A stretch of 64,000 bases of DNA from Microlunatus endophyticus (GTDB lineage Bacteria > Actinomycetota > Actinomycetes > Propionibacteriales > Propionibacteriaceae), in the NCBI RefSeq assembly GCF_014646195.1, contig NZ_BMMZ01000003.1, positions 248,001-312,000 on the forward strand, written 5' to 3'. Each line of letters begins with the position of its first letter. Positions within the stretch are counted from its first letter, which is position 1. The position numbers and the translations under genes were made by a program. Shown here one piece after another: positions 35,147-44,088 of this stretch. The notes under the pieces are model-generated. The model was not told the DNA's origin and searched no databases. It saw only the letters and a program-made list of their open reading frames with translations.

Positions 35147-36235
35147 TCAGCGGCGGGCCAGAATGTGCAACCAATCCCCACGGGTCCCGGTGTGGTGATC
35201 GACAGAGATGACCGTCCATCCGGCCGCCCGCAGCTCCGCCCGAACCGCCGGCTCACGCCAGTAGACGAACCATCGAGGCGACCCGAGCTTGTCCTCGGAC
35301 CAGCTGTCGCCGTCACCCTCCTTGAGCGTGAAAGCGAAGATCCCTCCATCTCGGACTGCGACCGCGATCCGCTGCAGCACCACAGTGAATTCCGCACGAT
35401 TCAGGTGCAGCAGTACCGCGTTGGCCAGGACCCCGTCCCAGGGGCCGCCGAGGTCGTCACTGCGGACGTCCAGCAGGTAGGCGTCGTGACCCTCGGCTCG
35501 CATCATCTCGACGAACGCCGGGGTGATGTCGGTCCGTTGGACCGTCAACCCGAGATCCTCCAGGTGGGCCGCATCCCATCCCGGCCCGCTGCCGACCTCG
35601 AGCACTCGCCCCTCGGCGACGAATGCGGCGAAGCGGTCGAGGAATATCGCGAGCTTCCCGATACCCGAGGGCCGAGACCGCTGGGTGTAGACGTCTGCAG
35701 CCGCCTGGTAGCTGCCGCGGGTGACATCCAGCGGTGTCGGCGCGGCAGTAGGGTCCGCCAGCACGAGGTCGATGATCATCGCATCAAGCGGATCAACGCC
35801 CTCGCGGGAGGACGCGGGATCCCACCATCGGGTGCCGCCGATCTCCTTGTCCGGTTGGAAGAGCGGCACCGGGTCCGGCCCGCTGGGATCCAGCACCGTC
35901 CGGTAGACCGCGACCCGTTCATGCAGCCCATCGGGCGGTGATTCATACGACGAGACTCCGACGAAGATCAACTCCTCGGTCACGACACCGGTCTCCTCGG
36001 CGAGCTCCCGGACAGCGGCGCTGCGCGGCGACTCGCCGGCATCACGACCGCCACCGGGCAGCTCCCAGTGCTTGCGCCAGTTGTCGAAGACCAGCAGCAC
36101 CTGCCCGCCGCGTTCGACGAGGACGAACGACGCATTCAGCGGTGTCTCGTGATCATGATCAAGCTGGTGCTCCAGGGCGGGTTCGAAGGAGAGCAGGAGG
36201 TATCCGAGTTCATTGCGCGCCAGGTAGCTCGTCAC
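35147..36235 (-). CDS. Nudix hydrolase-SAM methyltransferase fusion
   Basis: This 362-residue protein joins two domains. Residues about 20-165 are a Nudix domain with a complete box (GGGRDAGESPRSAAVRELAEETGVV). Residues about 185-362 are a class I methyltransferase with SAM motif I VLEVGSGPGWDAAHL, an acidic second strand (VQRTDITPAFVEMM) and VLANAVLLHLNRAEF. GTG 36235 was chosen because TACGGT (36243-36248, minus strand) lies seven bases before it. The substrates are not known. It could methylate a nucleotide derivative or pair two unrelated reactions. It is divergent from the debranching-type gene. Confidence 0.83.
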   Translation of the reverse strand: MTSYLARNELGYLLLSFEPALEHQLDHDHETPLNASFVLVERGGQVLLVFDNWRKHWELPGGGRDAGESPRSAAVRELAEETGVVTEELIFVGVSSYESPPDGLHERVAVYRTVLDPSGPDPVPLFQPDKEIGGTRWWDPASSREGVDPLDAMIIDLVLADPTAAPTPLDVTRGSYQAAADVYTQRSRPSGIGKLAIFLDRFAAFVAEGRVLEVGSGPGWDAAHLEDLGLTVQRTDITPAFVEMMRAEGHDAYLLDVRSDDLGGPWDGVLANAVLLHLNRAEFTVVLQRIAVAVRDGGIFAFTLKEGDGDSWSEDKLGSPRWFVYWREPAVRAELRAAGWTVISVDHHTGTRGDWLHILARR

Positions 36236-36299
36236 GTCATCGACCGTACCGACCGGGGTCGTTGCCCGCACGAGGTTTGTGATGCAAGGCTTGGCCATC

Positions 36300-38432
36300 A
36301 TGTCCCAGTCAACGAAGTCCCAGTCCGCCCTGCCGTCGGCCCCGATCGACGAGGTCGCGGCCGCAGCCGGCGCGCTCTCCCGGGAGGCCGAGGTCACCCT
36401 GGTCGAGGGTTCGACCTTCTGCCTCTCCGACAAGTCCGGCAGCATCTCCGGCGCCGCGCGCGGTCTGTACTACAAGGACACCCGGGTGTTGTCGGCCCTG
36501 GAGCTGACCGTCGACGGAGTCCTTCCGGACATCCTTACGGTTGTCCCGGACCAGGCGTACAGCTGCCGCTTCGTGGGCCGCGGGGTCCGCCGCGAGTCGG
36601 AATTCGAGGCGACGCTGCTGATCGAACGCCGCCGCTGGATCGGAGCCGGCCTGCGCGAGGACATCACGCTCTCAAACCACGCCACCCAGGACGTACGCGT
36701 CCGGCTCGACTTGCGGATCGACGCCGACTTCGCCGATATCTTCGAGATCCGCGGGATCAAGGGCCGCGAGCGGACGATCACCCGGCACTCCGACGCCGGC
36801 CGGCTGGAGTTGCGGCTGGAGAACGCAGTTGATCAACGATCGGTCCTGATCACCGCCGCTGGATGGCAAACCTCTCCGGATGGTTTGACGGTGGAGACGA
36901 CGGTCCCCGCCCGGGGCAGCTGGACCGGCACCGTCCAGGTCGCACCGGGCGACGACGACCATGATCAAGAACCCACGTTCACCGACAGCCGGCCGGTGGC
37001 GGAGTCTGTCCCCGCACTCCGAGCGGCCGCCTGGAACGCAGCAGCACCCAAGATCACCGTCGGTCATCCCGGCCTGGATCGGGCCCTGACGATCAGCCGT
37101 CGTGATCTTGGCGCGCTGCGGATCTTCGACGAAGATCATCCCGAGGATGCCGCCGTCGCGGCGGGCGCACCGTGGTTCATGACGTTGTTCGGCAGGGATT
37201 CGCTGCTTACCAGTGCGATGATGCTGCCGTACTTCGGTGATCTTGCGCTCGGGACACTGCGCAGCCTGGCCCGGCTGCAGGGAACGACGGACAACCCGCA
37301 GAACGAGGAGCAGCCCGGCAAGATCCTGCACGAAATACGAAAGGGATCCGACCCGTCGCTGTCGCTGGGCGGAACCGGCGTCTACTACGGATCCATCGAC
37401 TCGACGCCGCTGTTCGTCGTCGTGGTCGCCCAGGCGTTGCGCTGGGGCCAACCGATCGACGCGGTCGCCGAATTGATGCCGGCCGTCGACCGGGCGATGA
37501 GCTGGATCACCGACTACGGAGACCGGGACGGTGACGTCTTCCTGGAATACGAACGCACCGCTGATCATGGTCTGGACAACCAGGGCTGGAAGGACAGCGG
37601 CGACTCGATCAGCTTCGCCGACGGCCGGCTGGCCACCGGCTCGATCGCGCTGGCCGAGGTACAGGGCTACGCGTACGCCGCCTTCCGGGCCCGCGCCGAG
37701 CTGGCCCGGGCATTCGGAGAGGATCAACAACCCTGGCTGGATCGTGCCGCCGATCTTCAGCGCCGCTTCCATCAGGCCTTCTGGCTACCGGAACAAGGCT
37801 TCTACGCGATCGCCTTGGACGGCACCAAGACACCGGTGGACACCGCGACCTCCAACATCGGCCACTGCCTGTGGTCGGGCATCGTTCCCGACGACGTCGC
37901 CGGCCAGGTCGTCGAGCGGCTGATGTCGCCGGGCATGTTCACCGGCTTCGGGATCCGGACCCTGGCCGACGACGCCGGCCGCTACAACCCGGCCAGTTAT
38001 CACAACGGATCGGTCTGGCCGCACGACACGGTGCTGGTTGCCGCCGGCATCGCCCGCTATGGCTTCCGCGCCGAGGCCGAACGCATCCTTGCCGGCCTGC
38101 TGGACGCGGCGGACAGCTACGGCGGCCGGCTGCCGGAACTGCTGTGCGGTTTCGGTCGCGACGAAGTGCCGACCCCTGTGCCCTATCCGACCGCCTGTTC
38201 ACCGCAGGCATGGGCCGCCGCGGTGCCCTACCAGCTGCTCACCACCGCACTCGGGCTGGACGCCGACCTGCCACAGCGCCGGCTCACCGCGGGTCCCGCG
38301 ATGGCGGTCCTCGGTGCCACCCGCGTCTCGGGGCTGCGGGTCGGTCCGGCCAGCCTGACGCTGGTCGCGGACCAGGATTTCGTCGAGGTCACCGGGCTGC
38401 CGTTCTCGGTGACGGTCACGTCCACGGACTGA
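36300..38432 (+). CDS. Glycogen-debranching-type (amylo-alpha-1,6-glucosidase) hydrolase
   Basis: The 710-residue protein has an N-terminal GDE_N_bis beta domain (about 20-215, FCLSDKSGSISGAARGLYYKDTRVLS) and a C-terminal (alpha/alpha)6 barrel (about 250-640) with WFMTLFGRDSLLTSAMM and NPASYHNGSVWPHDTVLVAAG. Candidate acidic catalytic residues are in these segments and in the DNQGWKDSGDS segment. It lacks a signal peptide. The family is linked to glycogen or oligosaccharide metabolism and trehalose or glucosylglycerate turnover; the substrate is not fixed. ATG 36300 is used; an in-frame ATG at 36279 is less likely. Confidence 0.9.
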   Translation: MSQSTKSQSALPSAPIDEVAAAAGALSREAEVTLVEGSTFCLSDKSGSISGAARGLYYKDTRVLSALELTVDGVLPDILTVVPDQAYSCRFVGRGVRRESEFEATLLIERRRWIGAGLREDITLSNHATQDVRVRLDLRIDADFADIFEIRGIKGRERTITRHSDAGRLELRLENAVDQRSVLITAAGWQTSPDGLTVETTVPARGSWTGTVQVAPGDDDHDQEPTFTDSRPVAESVPALRAAAWNAAAPKITVGHPGLDRALTISRRDLGALRIFDEDHPEDAAVAAGAPWFMTLFGRDSLLTSAMMLPYFGDLALGTLRSLARLQGTTDNPQNEEQPGKILHEIRKGSDPSLSLGGTGVYYGSIDSTPLFVVVVAQALRWGQPIDAVAELMPAVDRAMSWITDYGDRDGDVFLEYERTADHGLDNQGWKDSGDSISFADGRLATGSIALAEVQGYAYAAFRARAELARAFGEDQQPWLDRAADLQRRFHQAFWLPEQGFYAIALDGTKTPVDTATSNIGHCLWSGIVPDDVAGQVVERLMSPGMFTGFGIRTLADDAGRYNPASYHNGSVWPHDTVLVAAGIARYGFRAEAERILAGLLDAADSYGGRLPELLCGFGRDEVPTPVPYPTACSPQAWAAAVPYQLLTTALGLDADLPQRRLTAGPAMAVLGATRVSGLRVGPASLTLVADQDFVEVTGLPFSVTVTSTD

Positions 38433-38505
38433 CTCGGTTCGCTGTCCGGCACACCGTCTGAAGCTCGCCCTAGTCTCGATCTCAGGATCCGACAAGGAGG
38501 TCAGG

Positions 38506-39063
38506 ATGAGCGGGATGAGCGGGATCAGTCCGGGTGGGACAGATCTGAGTGGGACAGATCTGAGTGGGACAGATCTGAGTGGGACGGGGCAGCCGCGCGG
38601 AGCGGCGGCGAAGTTGCCGGAGGGCTACAACGACACCGGCGAGGAGACGCCGCTGGACTGGGCACCGGTCAACGAACGACTCGAGCAGTCGCGGCATTTC
38701 TGGTTCAGCACCGCCGACGGCGGCGGCAGGCCGCACGCCAGGCCGATCTGGGGTGCTTGGATCGACAACACGCTGTACGCCGACGGGGGCATCCAGGTCA
38801 CTCGCTGGGGGCGGGACCTGCTGGCCAATCCGCACACCCAGGTGCATCTGGAGAGCGCCACCGAGGTGGTGATCGTGGACGGCGTCTTCTCCACCGACAA
38901 CGACCTGACGCCGGAGGCGTTCGACCGCGTCCGCGCCAGCTATCAGCGCCGCTACGAGAGCTATCAGCCGGAGTCTGCCGACGGGCTCTTCATGGTCAAA
39001 CCGCAGCACGTCCTGGCGTGGACCAACTTTCCCCGGGATGTGACCCGCTTCGACTTCAGCTGA
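38506..39063 (+). CDS. Pyridoxamine 5'-phosphate oxidase-like protein (PPOX, split barrel)
   Basis: The 185-residue protein has a flavin- or F420-binding split-barrel fold (SRHFWFSTADGGGRPHARPIWGAWIDNTLYADGG, VHLESATEVVIVDGVF). The first 30 residues are a low-complexity leader with three exact SGTDL repeats encoded by a 15-bp DNA repeat. Members bind FMN, F420 or haem; which one applies here is not visible. The ATG at 38506 follows an AAGGAGG site. It follows the debranching-type gene on the same strand. Confidence 0.87.
   Translation: MSGMSGISPGGTDLSGTDLSGTDLSGTGQPRGAAAKLPEGYNDTGEETPLDWAPVNERLEQSRHFWFSTADGGGRPHARPIWGAWIDNTLYADGGIQVTRWGRDLLANPHTQVHLESATEVVIVDGVFSTDNDLTPEAFDRVRASYQRRYESYQPESADGLFMVKPQHVLAWTNFPRDVTRFDFS
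38536..38580 (+). repeat. Three exact 15-bp tandem repeats in coding sequence
   Basis: gggacagatctgagt is repeated three times without mismatch, in frame, in the 5' part of the PPOX gene (SGTDL repeats). Confidence 0.95.
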
Positions 39064-39069
39064 CGCGCG

Positions 39070-39116
39070 GGACCAGCGGGAGTCGGCCGGCTTGCCGGGT
39101 CAGGCTTTCCTGGTCC
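39070..39116. terminator. Terminator-like hairpin between PPOX and GNAT genes
   Basis: GGACCAG (39070-39076) pairs with CTGGTCC (39110-39116), enclosing a smaller CCGG/CCGG hairpin. It is followed on the plus strand by AGTTTTAG. Confidence 0.5.
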
Positions 39117-39120
39117 AGTT

Positions 39121-39897
39121 TTAGGGAGTGGTGGTCGAGACCTTGATCAACCCTGACCGCTCGAGGATCGGCCGGGAGAATTCGGTCGAGTCGCTGTGGA
39201 TCAGCGTCTTGCCGATCCTCAGCGCCGAACGGGCCTGTTCGGCCGTGAGGGCCCGATAGATCCCTCGTCCACGCCATTCCGGCCGGGTGGCGCCGCCCCA
39301 GATTCCGGCGAAATCAGTGCCGGACACCGGCTCAAGCCGACCGCAACTGATCATCTGCCCGCCGGCCTCGGCGACCCAGACCTCCCACTCGGGCCAGCGC
39401 CGCATGCCCTCGATGATCGCAGTCGCCCGACGCTCGGAAACCGGCTCGCCGAAGACCTCATCGGCCATCGCGCTCATCGCGCGGATATCGGACCCCTCAG
39501 TGATCCTGCGCAGCGTGACGCCTTCCGGCAGCGGCACCCCGACAGCCAGGCCTGCGGCAGGCCCGATCATGATCGACTCCGGTTCATCGGGGACGAAGCC
39601 GTGCTCGACCAGCGCCTCGTGCAGCCCGGGTGCGCGATCGTGTCCGCGGGTCTTCCATTCGACGGCGGTGATCTCGGCTCTGCTCCGGTAGTGCTCGACG
39701 ACCTGGCCGACCCAGTCCCGGATCGTCGCGGCGTCGGCACCGTCCAGGCCGGCGTAGGTGACGAAACCACGGCCTCCGGCGAAGGTCACCAGCCGCAGCG
39801 GCCCGATCCGTACGACGCCGGTCGCATTCGGCGTTTCCGCGTCGGTCCTCAGCTGTTGGTCGTACGCCGCGAGCAGGGCAGCAGGATCGGTCCGCAC
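39121..39897 (-). CDS. GNAT-family acetyltransferase
   Basis: The 258-residue protein has a divergent N-terminal half and a C-terminal GNAT domain (about 130-255) with the acyl-CoA loop TRPEWRGRGIYRALTAEQA. The substrate is unknown. No ATG lies near the start; GTG 39897 is the first plausible start, and the frame stays open upstream through an Asp/Pro-rich stretch without a start codon. The gene is 86 bases downstream of ccsB and may be its last co-transcribed neighbour. Confidence 0.85.
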   Translation of the reverse strand: MRTDPAALLAAYDQQLRTDAETPNATGVVRIGPLRLVTFAGGRGFVTYAGLDGADAATIRDWVGQVVEHYRSRAEITAVEWKTRGHDRAPGLHEALVEHGFVPDEPESIMIGPAAGLAVGVPLPEGVTLRRITEGSDIRAMSAMADEVFGEPVSERRATAIIEGMRRWPEWEVWVAEAGGQMISCGRLEPVSGTDFAGIWGGATRPEWRGRGIYRALTAEQARSALRIGKTLIHSDSTEFSRPILERSGLIKVSTTTP

Positions 39898-39982
39898 CGG
39901 CTCATCGGGATCGAGTCCATCAGAATCGGGTCTATCGGGGTGGGATCCGTTGGAATGCGGCCCGTCGGGACGGGACGCGATC

Positions 39983-41029
39983 TCAGACCCCGGCGTAGGA
40001 GTGCAGGCCCGCGAAGAGCAGGTTGACGCCGATGAAGTTGAACCAGAAGACAGCTAGGCCGAGGATCGCGATCATGCCGGCACGGGCGCCCTTCCAGCCG
40101 GCCGTCGACCGGGCGTGCAGATAGCAGGCGAAGATCACCCAGGTGACCAGGGCCCAGGTCTCCTTGGGATCCCAGCCCCAGTAGCGACCCCAGGCGTACT
40201 CGGCCCAGATCGAGCCGGCCGCGATCGTGAAGGTCCACAGCGGGAAGGCGAAGGCAAGCACCCGATAGGCGATCACATCCATCCGCTTGGCCTCCGGCAG
40301 CCGGCCCAGCACCGCGCCGACGGTGCCCTTGTCCTCGGCCCGCTTCTTGATCAGATAGAGGATCGTGATCAGGCCGCCGATGTTGAAGGCCGAGCCCGAG
40401 ACCGCTGCAGCGGTGATGTGGATGAAGAACCAGACCGAGTGCAGGGCCGGCACCACCGGTGCCACCGCGACGTAGAAGACGGTCACAGCGAGCCCGTTGC
40501 CGACGGTCGCCAGCAGGGTGACCGGCAGACCGAGCCACCGCATCCCCATCCTGGCCAGCACCAGGTAGGCCGAGACGATGATCACCATCGCCATCGTGGT
40601 GAATTCGAACATGTTGGCCAACGGCCAGCGGTCGGCGGCGATGCCCCGCGCGACGACGCCGGCGATGGCGCAGGCCAGCGCGATGATCGTCAGCGAAACG
40701 CCCATCCGCCCGAAGGTCTCCGAACGCTGCCGGGCGGTCAGCGGCTCCGGCTGGTCGGAGCCGAGTCGGTCGACCGGGCTCTGCGGGCTCCGGGCAGCCG
40801 GTCCGCTCCGGTCGACGCGTTCCACCCGGTCCGGGCTGGTGGCATCGGCGGCACCGACCAGCGCCGGTTCGCGGACTGCCGCTGCTTCGGTGTCGGTGGC
40901 GTCGAGAGAGATCTTGTCGGCCCTGATCTTGCGCGCGGACGCCCACTCCACCGTGTGCATGGAGAAGGCCAGCGCGTAGATCACCACGGAGGTGACCAGC
41001 GCAAGGCTGGAGAAGGTCTGAGCGGTCAT
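39983..41029 (-). CDS. ccsB: Cytochrome c biogenesis protein CcsB (System II, CcsA/ResC)
   Basis: The 348-residue membrane protein is the haem-handling half of the System II cytochrome c synthase. It has about eight hydrophobic segments and the tryptophan-rich haem-binding WWD-type stretch YAWGRYWGWDPKETW (about 285-300), plus conserved histidines (HSVWFFIHIT and CYLHARS). A polar loop of about 75 residues (35-110) between TM1 and TM2 is longer than usual. The ATG overlaps the resB stop (ATGA). It acts with ResB to attach haem to apocytochrome c outside the membrane. Confidence 0.95.
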   Translation of the reverse strand: MTAQTFSSLALVTSVVIYALAFSMHTVEWASARKIRADKISLDATDTEAAAVREPALVGAADATSPDRVERVDRSGPAARSPQSPVDRLGSDQPEPLTARQRSETFGRMGVSLTIIALACAIAGVVARGIAADRWPLANMFEFTTMAMVIIVSAYLVLARMGMRWLGLPVTLLATVGNGLAVTVFYVAVAPVVPALHSVWFFIHITAAAVSGSAFNIGGLITILYLIKKRAEDKGTVGAVLGRLPEAKRMDVIAYRVLAFAFPLWTFTIAAGSIWAEYAWGRYWGWDPKETWALVTWVIFACYLHARSTAGWKGARAGMIAILGLAVFWFNFIGVNLLFAGLHSYAGV

Positions 41030-42720
41030 GGCGTCTCCTGCTTGGCGGGATTCTGGTCCTTCGCGACTTCGTCGAGAAGGTCGGCCAGGTCCTCCTGTAG
41101 TCCGGTCCGGGCGTCTGCACGATCCAGTCCGGCGATCTCGAACACGGTACTACCTTTCGTAGTACGCGCACGAGCCCAGACTCTGCGTGGACGGATGAAG
41201 AGCGAAAAGCACAGTCCCAGCACAGCGCACCCGATAGCGATGATGGCGATGTAGACGCCGGGGCTGTCCCCGACCTGGAGCTTGACCCAGCGCTGCACCC
41301 CGTCGAGCTCGATGGAACCACCGCCGGGCAGCTTCTGCTCGTACCCGGGCCGCAGGATGAACCGCAGCGGCTGGGTCTTGTCCTTGGGGTTCATGATCTG
41401 CTTCAGCCCCGAGGTGTCGAGCGTGTAGACGCTCTCGGGGATCCCGGTCTCCTTTCCCGGCTTGCCGGTCCAGGCATCCAGGAAGAGTTGCGGGTTGTAG
41501 AGACCGGGGAACACCGACTGCGGCCCACTCTTGGTGATGTCCGCCGGAGCGCTCGGCAGGAAGATCCCCTCGAAGCCGAACTGGTTGGGCCGTCCGTCCG
41601 GTGCCTTGATCGCGCCCGCCGAGGTGAAGTTGCCGTCCTGCGGCAGGAAGATCACCGGGCCGGAATAGGCCACGTTGCCGTTGCCGTCCCGGACCGTGAC
41701 GACCGGCGCATAGCCCCAGGCGACCAGGTGCACCGTGCTGCCGTTGATGTGTAGCGGGTGGTTGACCTGGATGGTCGCGTTGCGCGGCTTGTCGCCCGGC
41801 TTGTCGATCACCGTCACGTTGGCCTTGAACTCCCGCGCGGCACCGGTCTGGACCGCACCGGTCTCGAATTTCACATCGAAGGAGTTGACCTTGAGGCTGA
41901 AGGGCGACAGCGTTGACTCGCGGAAGAGTGGCCCGGCCTTGAAGTCGTCGTATTGGGCCAGGTTGTTGGCGAAGCCGTTGCCGACCACCACGGCGCTGTC
42001 GCCGCGGAAATTCCACAGCCACACCACCGCGACCCCGATCAGGACGAAGACCAGGCTGACGTGGAAGAGCAGATTGCCCGCCTCGCGCAGGTAGCCGCGC
42101 TCGGCCGACACCGAGCCGTCGGGGTGCCGTACGACCCGATAGTGCCGCTTGCGCAGTCCGGCCTCGGCAGCGTCGACCACCGCGGCACTCTGCCCCGGGT
42201 CGTCTGCCGGCTGGCCGTCGGCCGCGGGCAACTCGGTCGACACGTAGGCCGGCATCCGGTGCAGGTAGCGCGGGGTCCGCGGCGGCTTGGCCCGTACGGC
42301 GCGGACATAGACGGCGACCCGCGGAATGATGCAGCCGATCAGGCTGATGAACAGCAACGAGTAGATCGCGGAGAACCACGGCGACGTGTAGACGCTGAAC
42401 AGCCCGACCTTGTCGTAGATCGGTCCGAGCGTCTTGTGCTGCTGCAGGAAGAGGTTGACCTCGACCGGGGAGATGCTCTGCTGGGGCACCAGCGATCCGG
42501 GGATGGCGGCCAGCGCCAACAGGAAGAGCAGGCCGAGGGCCGTACGCATCGTGGTCAACTGCGTCCAGATGAATCGCAGTCCCCCGATGAGGCCGAGCGC
42601 AGGTGCGCCACCCTTGCGTCGGGGCGCGGTGCTCCTGGCCTCCTCGGAGCCGGCGACCACCTCTGGCGTGCCGACCTCGGTGGCTTCGGCTGCTGTCTCT
42701 TCGGTTCTGGTATCGCTCAT
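41026..42720 (-). CDS. resB: Cytochrome c biogenesis protein ResB
   Basis: The 564-residue ResB/Ccs1 subunit has a 45-residue polar N-terminus, three early transmembrane helices (LGLLFLLALAAIPGSLVPQ, AIYSLLFISLIGCIIP, LLFHVSLVFVLIGVAVVWLW), a large extracytoplasmic domain (about 250-495) and a last helix (VYIAIIAIGCAVLGLCFSLFI) before a cytoplasmic tail. It carries apocytochrome c to CcsB. ATG 42720 is two bases after the ccdA stop codon, within a TGATCATG octamer. Upstream in-frame sequence belongs to ccdA in another frame. Confidence 0.95.
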   Translation of the reverse strand: MSDTRTEETAAEATEVGTPEVVAGSEEARSTAPRRKGGAPALGLIGGLRFIWTQLTTMRTALGLLFLLALAAIPGSLVPQQSISPVEVNLFLQQHKTLGPIYDKVGLFSVYTSPWFSAIYSLLFISLIGCIIPRVAVYVRAVRAKPPRTPRYLHRMPAYVSTELPAADGQPADDPGQSAAVVDAAEAGLRKRHYRVVRHPDGSVSAERGYLREAGNLLFHVSLVFVLIGVAVVWLWNFRGDSAVVVGNGFANNLAQYDDFKAGPLFRESTLSPFSLKVNSFDVKFETGAVQTGAAREFKANVTVIDKPGDKPRNATIQVNHPLHINGSTVHLVAWGYAPVVTVRDGNGNVAYSGPVIFLPQDGNFTSAGAIKAPDGRPNQFGFEGIFLPSAPADITKSGPQSVFPGLYNPQLFLDAWTGKPGKETGIPESVYTLDTSGLKQIMNPKDKTQPLRFILRPGYEQKLPGGGSIELDGVQRWVKLQVGDSPGVYIAIIAIGCAVLGLCFSLFIRPRRVWARARTTKGSTVFEIAGLDRADARTGLQEDLADLLDEVAKDQNPAKQETP

Positions 42721-42722
42721 GA

Positions 42723-43475
42723 TCAAATCCCTGGTACGAAGTTGCCGGCCCAGCTGACCACGTGCAGCATCAGATGGTTCCAGAGTCCGGTGACCAGCAG
42801 CAGCCCGACGATGATCATCCCGATCCCGCCGATCCGCATCACGGCCTGTTGGTGGCGGCGGATCCGGTCGACACCACTGGCGATCCGGCCGTATGCGAGG
42901 CCGGCCACGACGAACGGTACGCCGAGGCCGAGGGCGAAGATCGCGGCCAGGATCCCGCCGCGCAGCGCAGTGCCCTCGTTGAGCGCAAGCGTCAGCACCG
43001 CACCCAGGGTTGGGCCGATGCACGGTGTCCAGCCCAGTGCGAAGACGATCCCCACCAACGGGGCCGCGGCGACCCCGATCGCCGGCATCCGGGTGATCCG
43101 CAGGTCCCGCTGGCCGAACCGGATCACGCCGGCGAACATCAATCCCAGCAAGATGATCACGACGCCGAGGATCCGGCCGATCAGATCGCCGTTGGCGTAG
43201 AACAATCGCCCCACACCGCCGGCAAGCGCTCCGGTGCTGACGAAAACGATGGCGATGCCGAGCACGAACAAGGTGGTGCCCGCCAGGATCCTGCCCCGGT
43301 GCCGGCGGCCTTCCATCACCTGGGCCGCACTGAGACCCGACGTGTAGGTCAGATAGCCGGGCAGCAGCGGCAATACGCACGGGGAGAAGAAGGACACCAG
43401 CCCGGCCAGCAACGCGACCGGAACGGCGACGATCATCGTGCCGCCGACCGCTGAGGCCGCCCAATCCCCTATCAC
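42723..43475 (-). CDS. ccdA: Thiol-disulfide transporter CcdA
   Basis: The 250-residue protein has six transmembrane helices and the two redox cysteines in FFSPCVLPLLPGYLTY (TM1) and LGWTPCIGPTLG (TM4). It passes reducing equivalents from cytoplasmic thioredoxin to ResA, which keeps apocytochrome c cysteines reduced. It starts at GTG 43475, 13 bases after the resA stop. Confidence 0.95.
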   Translation of the reverse strand: MIGDWAASAVGGTMIVAVPVALLAGLVSFFSPCVLPLLPGYLTYTSGLSAAQVMEGRRHRGRILAGTTLFVLGIAIVFVSTGALAGGVGRLFYANGDLIGRILGVVIILLGLMFAGVIRFGQRDLRITRMPAIGVAAAPLVGIVFALGWTPCIGPTLGAVLTLALNEGTALRGGILAAIFALGLGVPFVVAGLAYGRIASGVDRIRRHQQAVMRIGGIGMIIVGLLLVTGLWNHLMLHVVSWAGNFVPGI

Positions 43476-43488
43476 CTTCTGGCCCCTA

Positions 43489-44088
43489 TCACTTGCCGGC
43501 CGCCACGTCGTCGACGATGTCGACCAAGGTGTCGGACGTGATGCTGCCGAGGATGCGTACGGCCATCCGGCCCTGCTTGTCGATCACCAGGGTGGACGGG
43601 ATCGCGCTCGGGGGAAGATCGTCGAATTTGACCACCTGGGTGCCATCGGGGTCGTAGATGCTCGGATAGGTGATCTTGTGGGTCCGGACGAAGGCCTGCG
43701 GTGCCGCCTGGCCGGGATCGCGGCTGTCGATGCCGAGGAACTGCGCCTTCGAACCCAACGTGTTGGCAGCCTTCTCCAGGTCCGGCGCCTCCTTGCGGCA
43801 GGGCGGGCACCACGATCCCCAGACATTGATCACCAGGACGCTGCCCGCGTAGTCGGCGCTGTTGATCTGCTTGCCGCCCAGCAACGCCGGCCCACTGATC
43901 GTCGGCGCCTTGTCCCGCTTGCCGACCGGCACCCGGGTCAGTTGTTGATCATGGCCGACGTAGCCGTTCTCGCTGCCCGTCTGGGAATCCTGGCCGGCGG
44001 AGCTGGTGCTGCAACCGGTGATCACCAGCAGCGCGCTGATGATCATGGCGGCGACCGCGGTCGTGCGGCCCGGGAGATTTGGCGACAT
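43489..44088 (-). CDS. resA: ResA/TlpA-like thioredoxin lipoprotein
   Basis: The 199-residue extracytoplasmic thioredoxin has a signal peptide ending in the lipobox VITGC (Cys26), and a thioredoxin fold with the active site WGSWCPPCRKEAP (about residue 92) and the cis-proline region PSAIPSTLVID. It reduces the CxxCH cysteines of apocytochrome c using electrons from CcdA. Its ATG shares one base with the stop codon of the phosphatase gene upstream. Confidence 0.95.
   Translation of the reverse strand: MSPNLPGRTTAVAAMIISALLVITGCSTSSAGQDSQTGSENGYVGHDQQLTRVPVGKRDKAPTISGPALLGGKQINSADYAGSVLVINVWGSWCPPCRKEAPDLEKAANTLGSKAQFLGIDSRDPGQAAPQAFVRTHKITYPSIYDPDGTQVVKFDDLPPSAIPSTLVIDKQGRMAVRILGSITSDTLVDIVDDVAAGK

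Noticed and set aside
41026..43464. An 812-codon reading that would extend resB through ccdA
   Set aside because: The upstream part is ccdA in another frame; resB begins at ATG 42720, two bases after the ccdA stop, with a normal ResB N-terminus.
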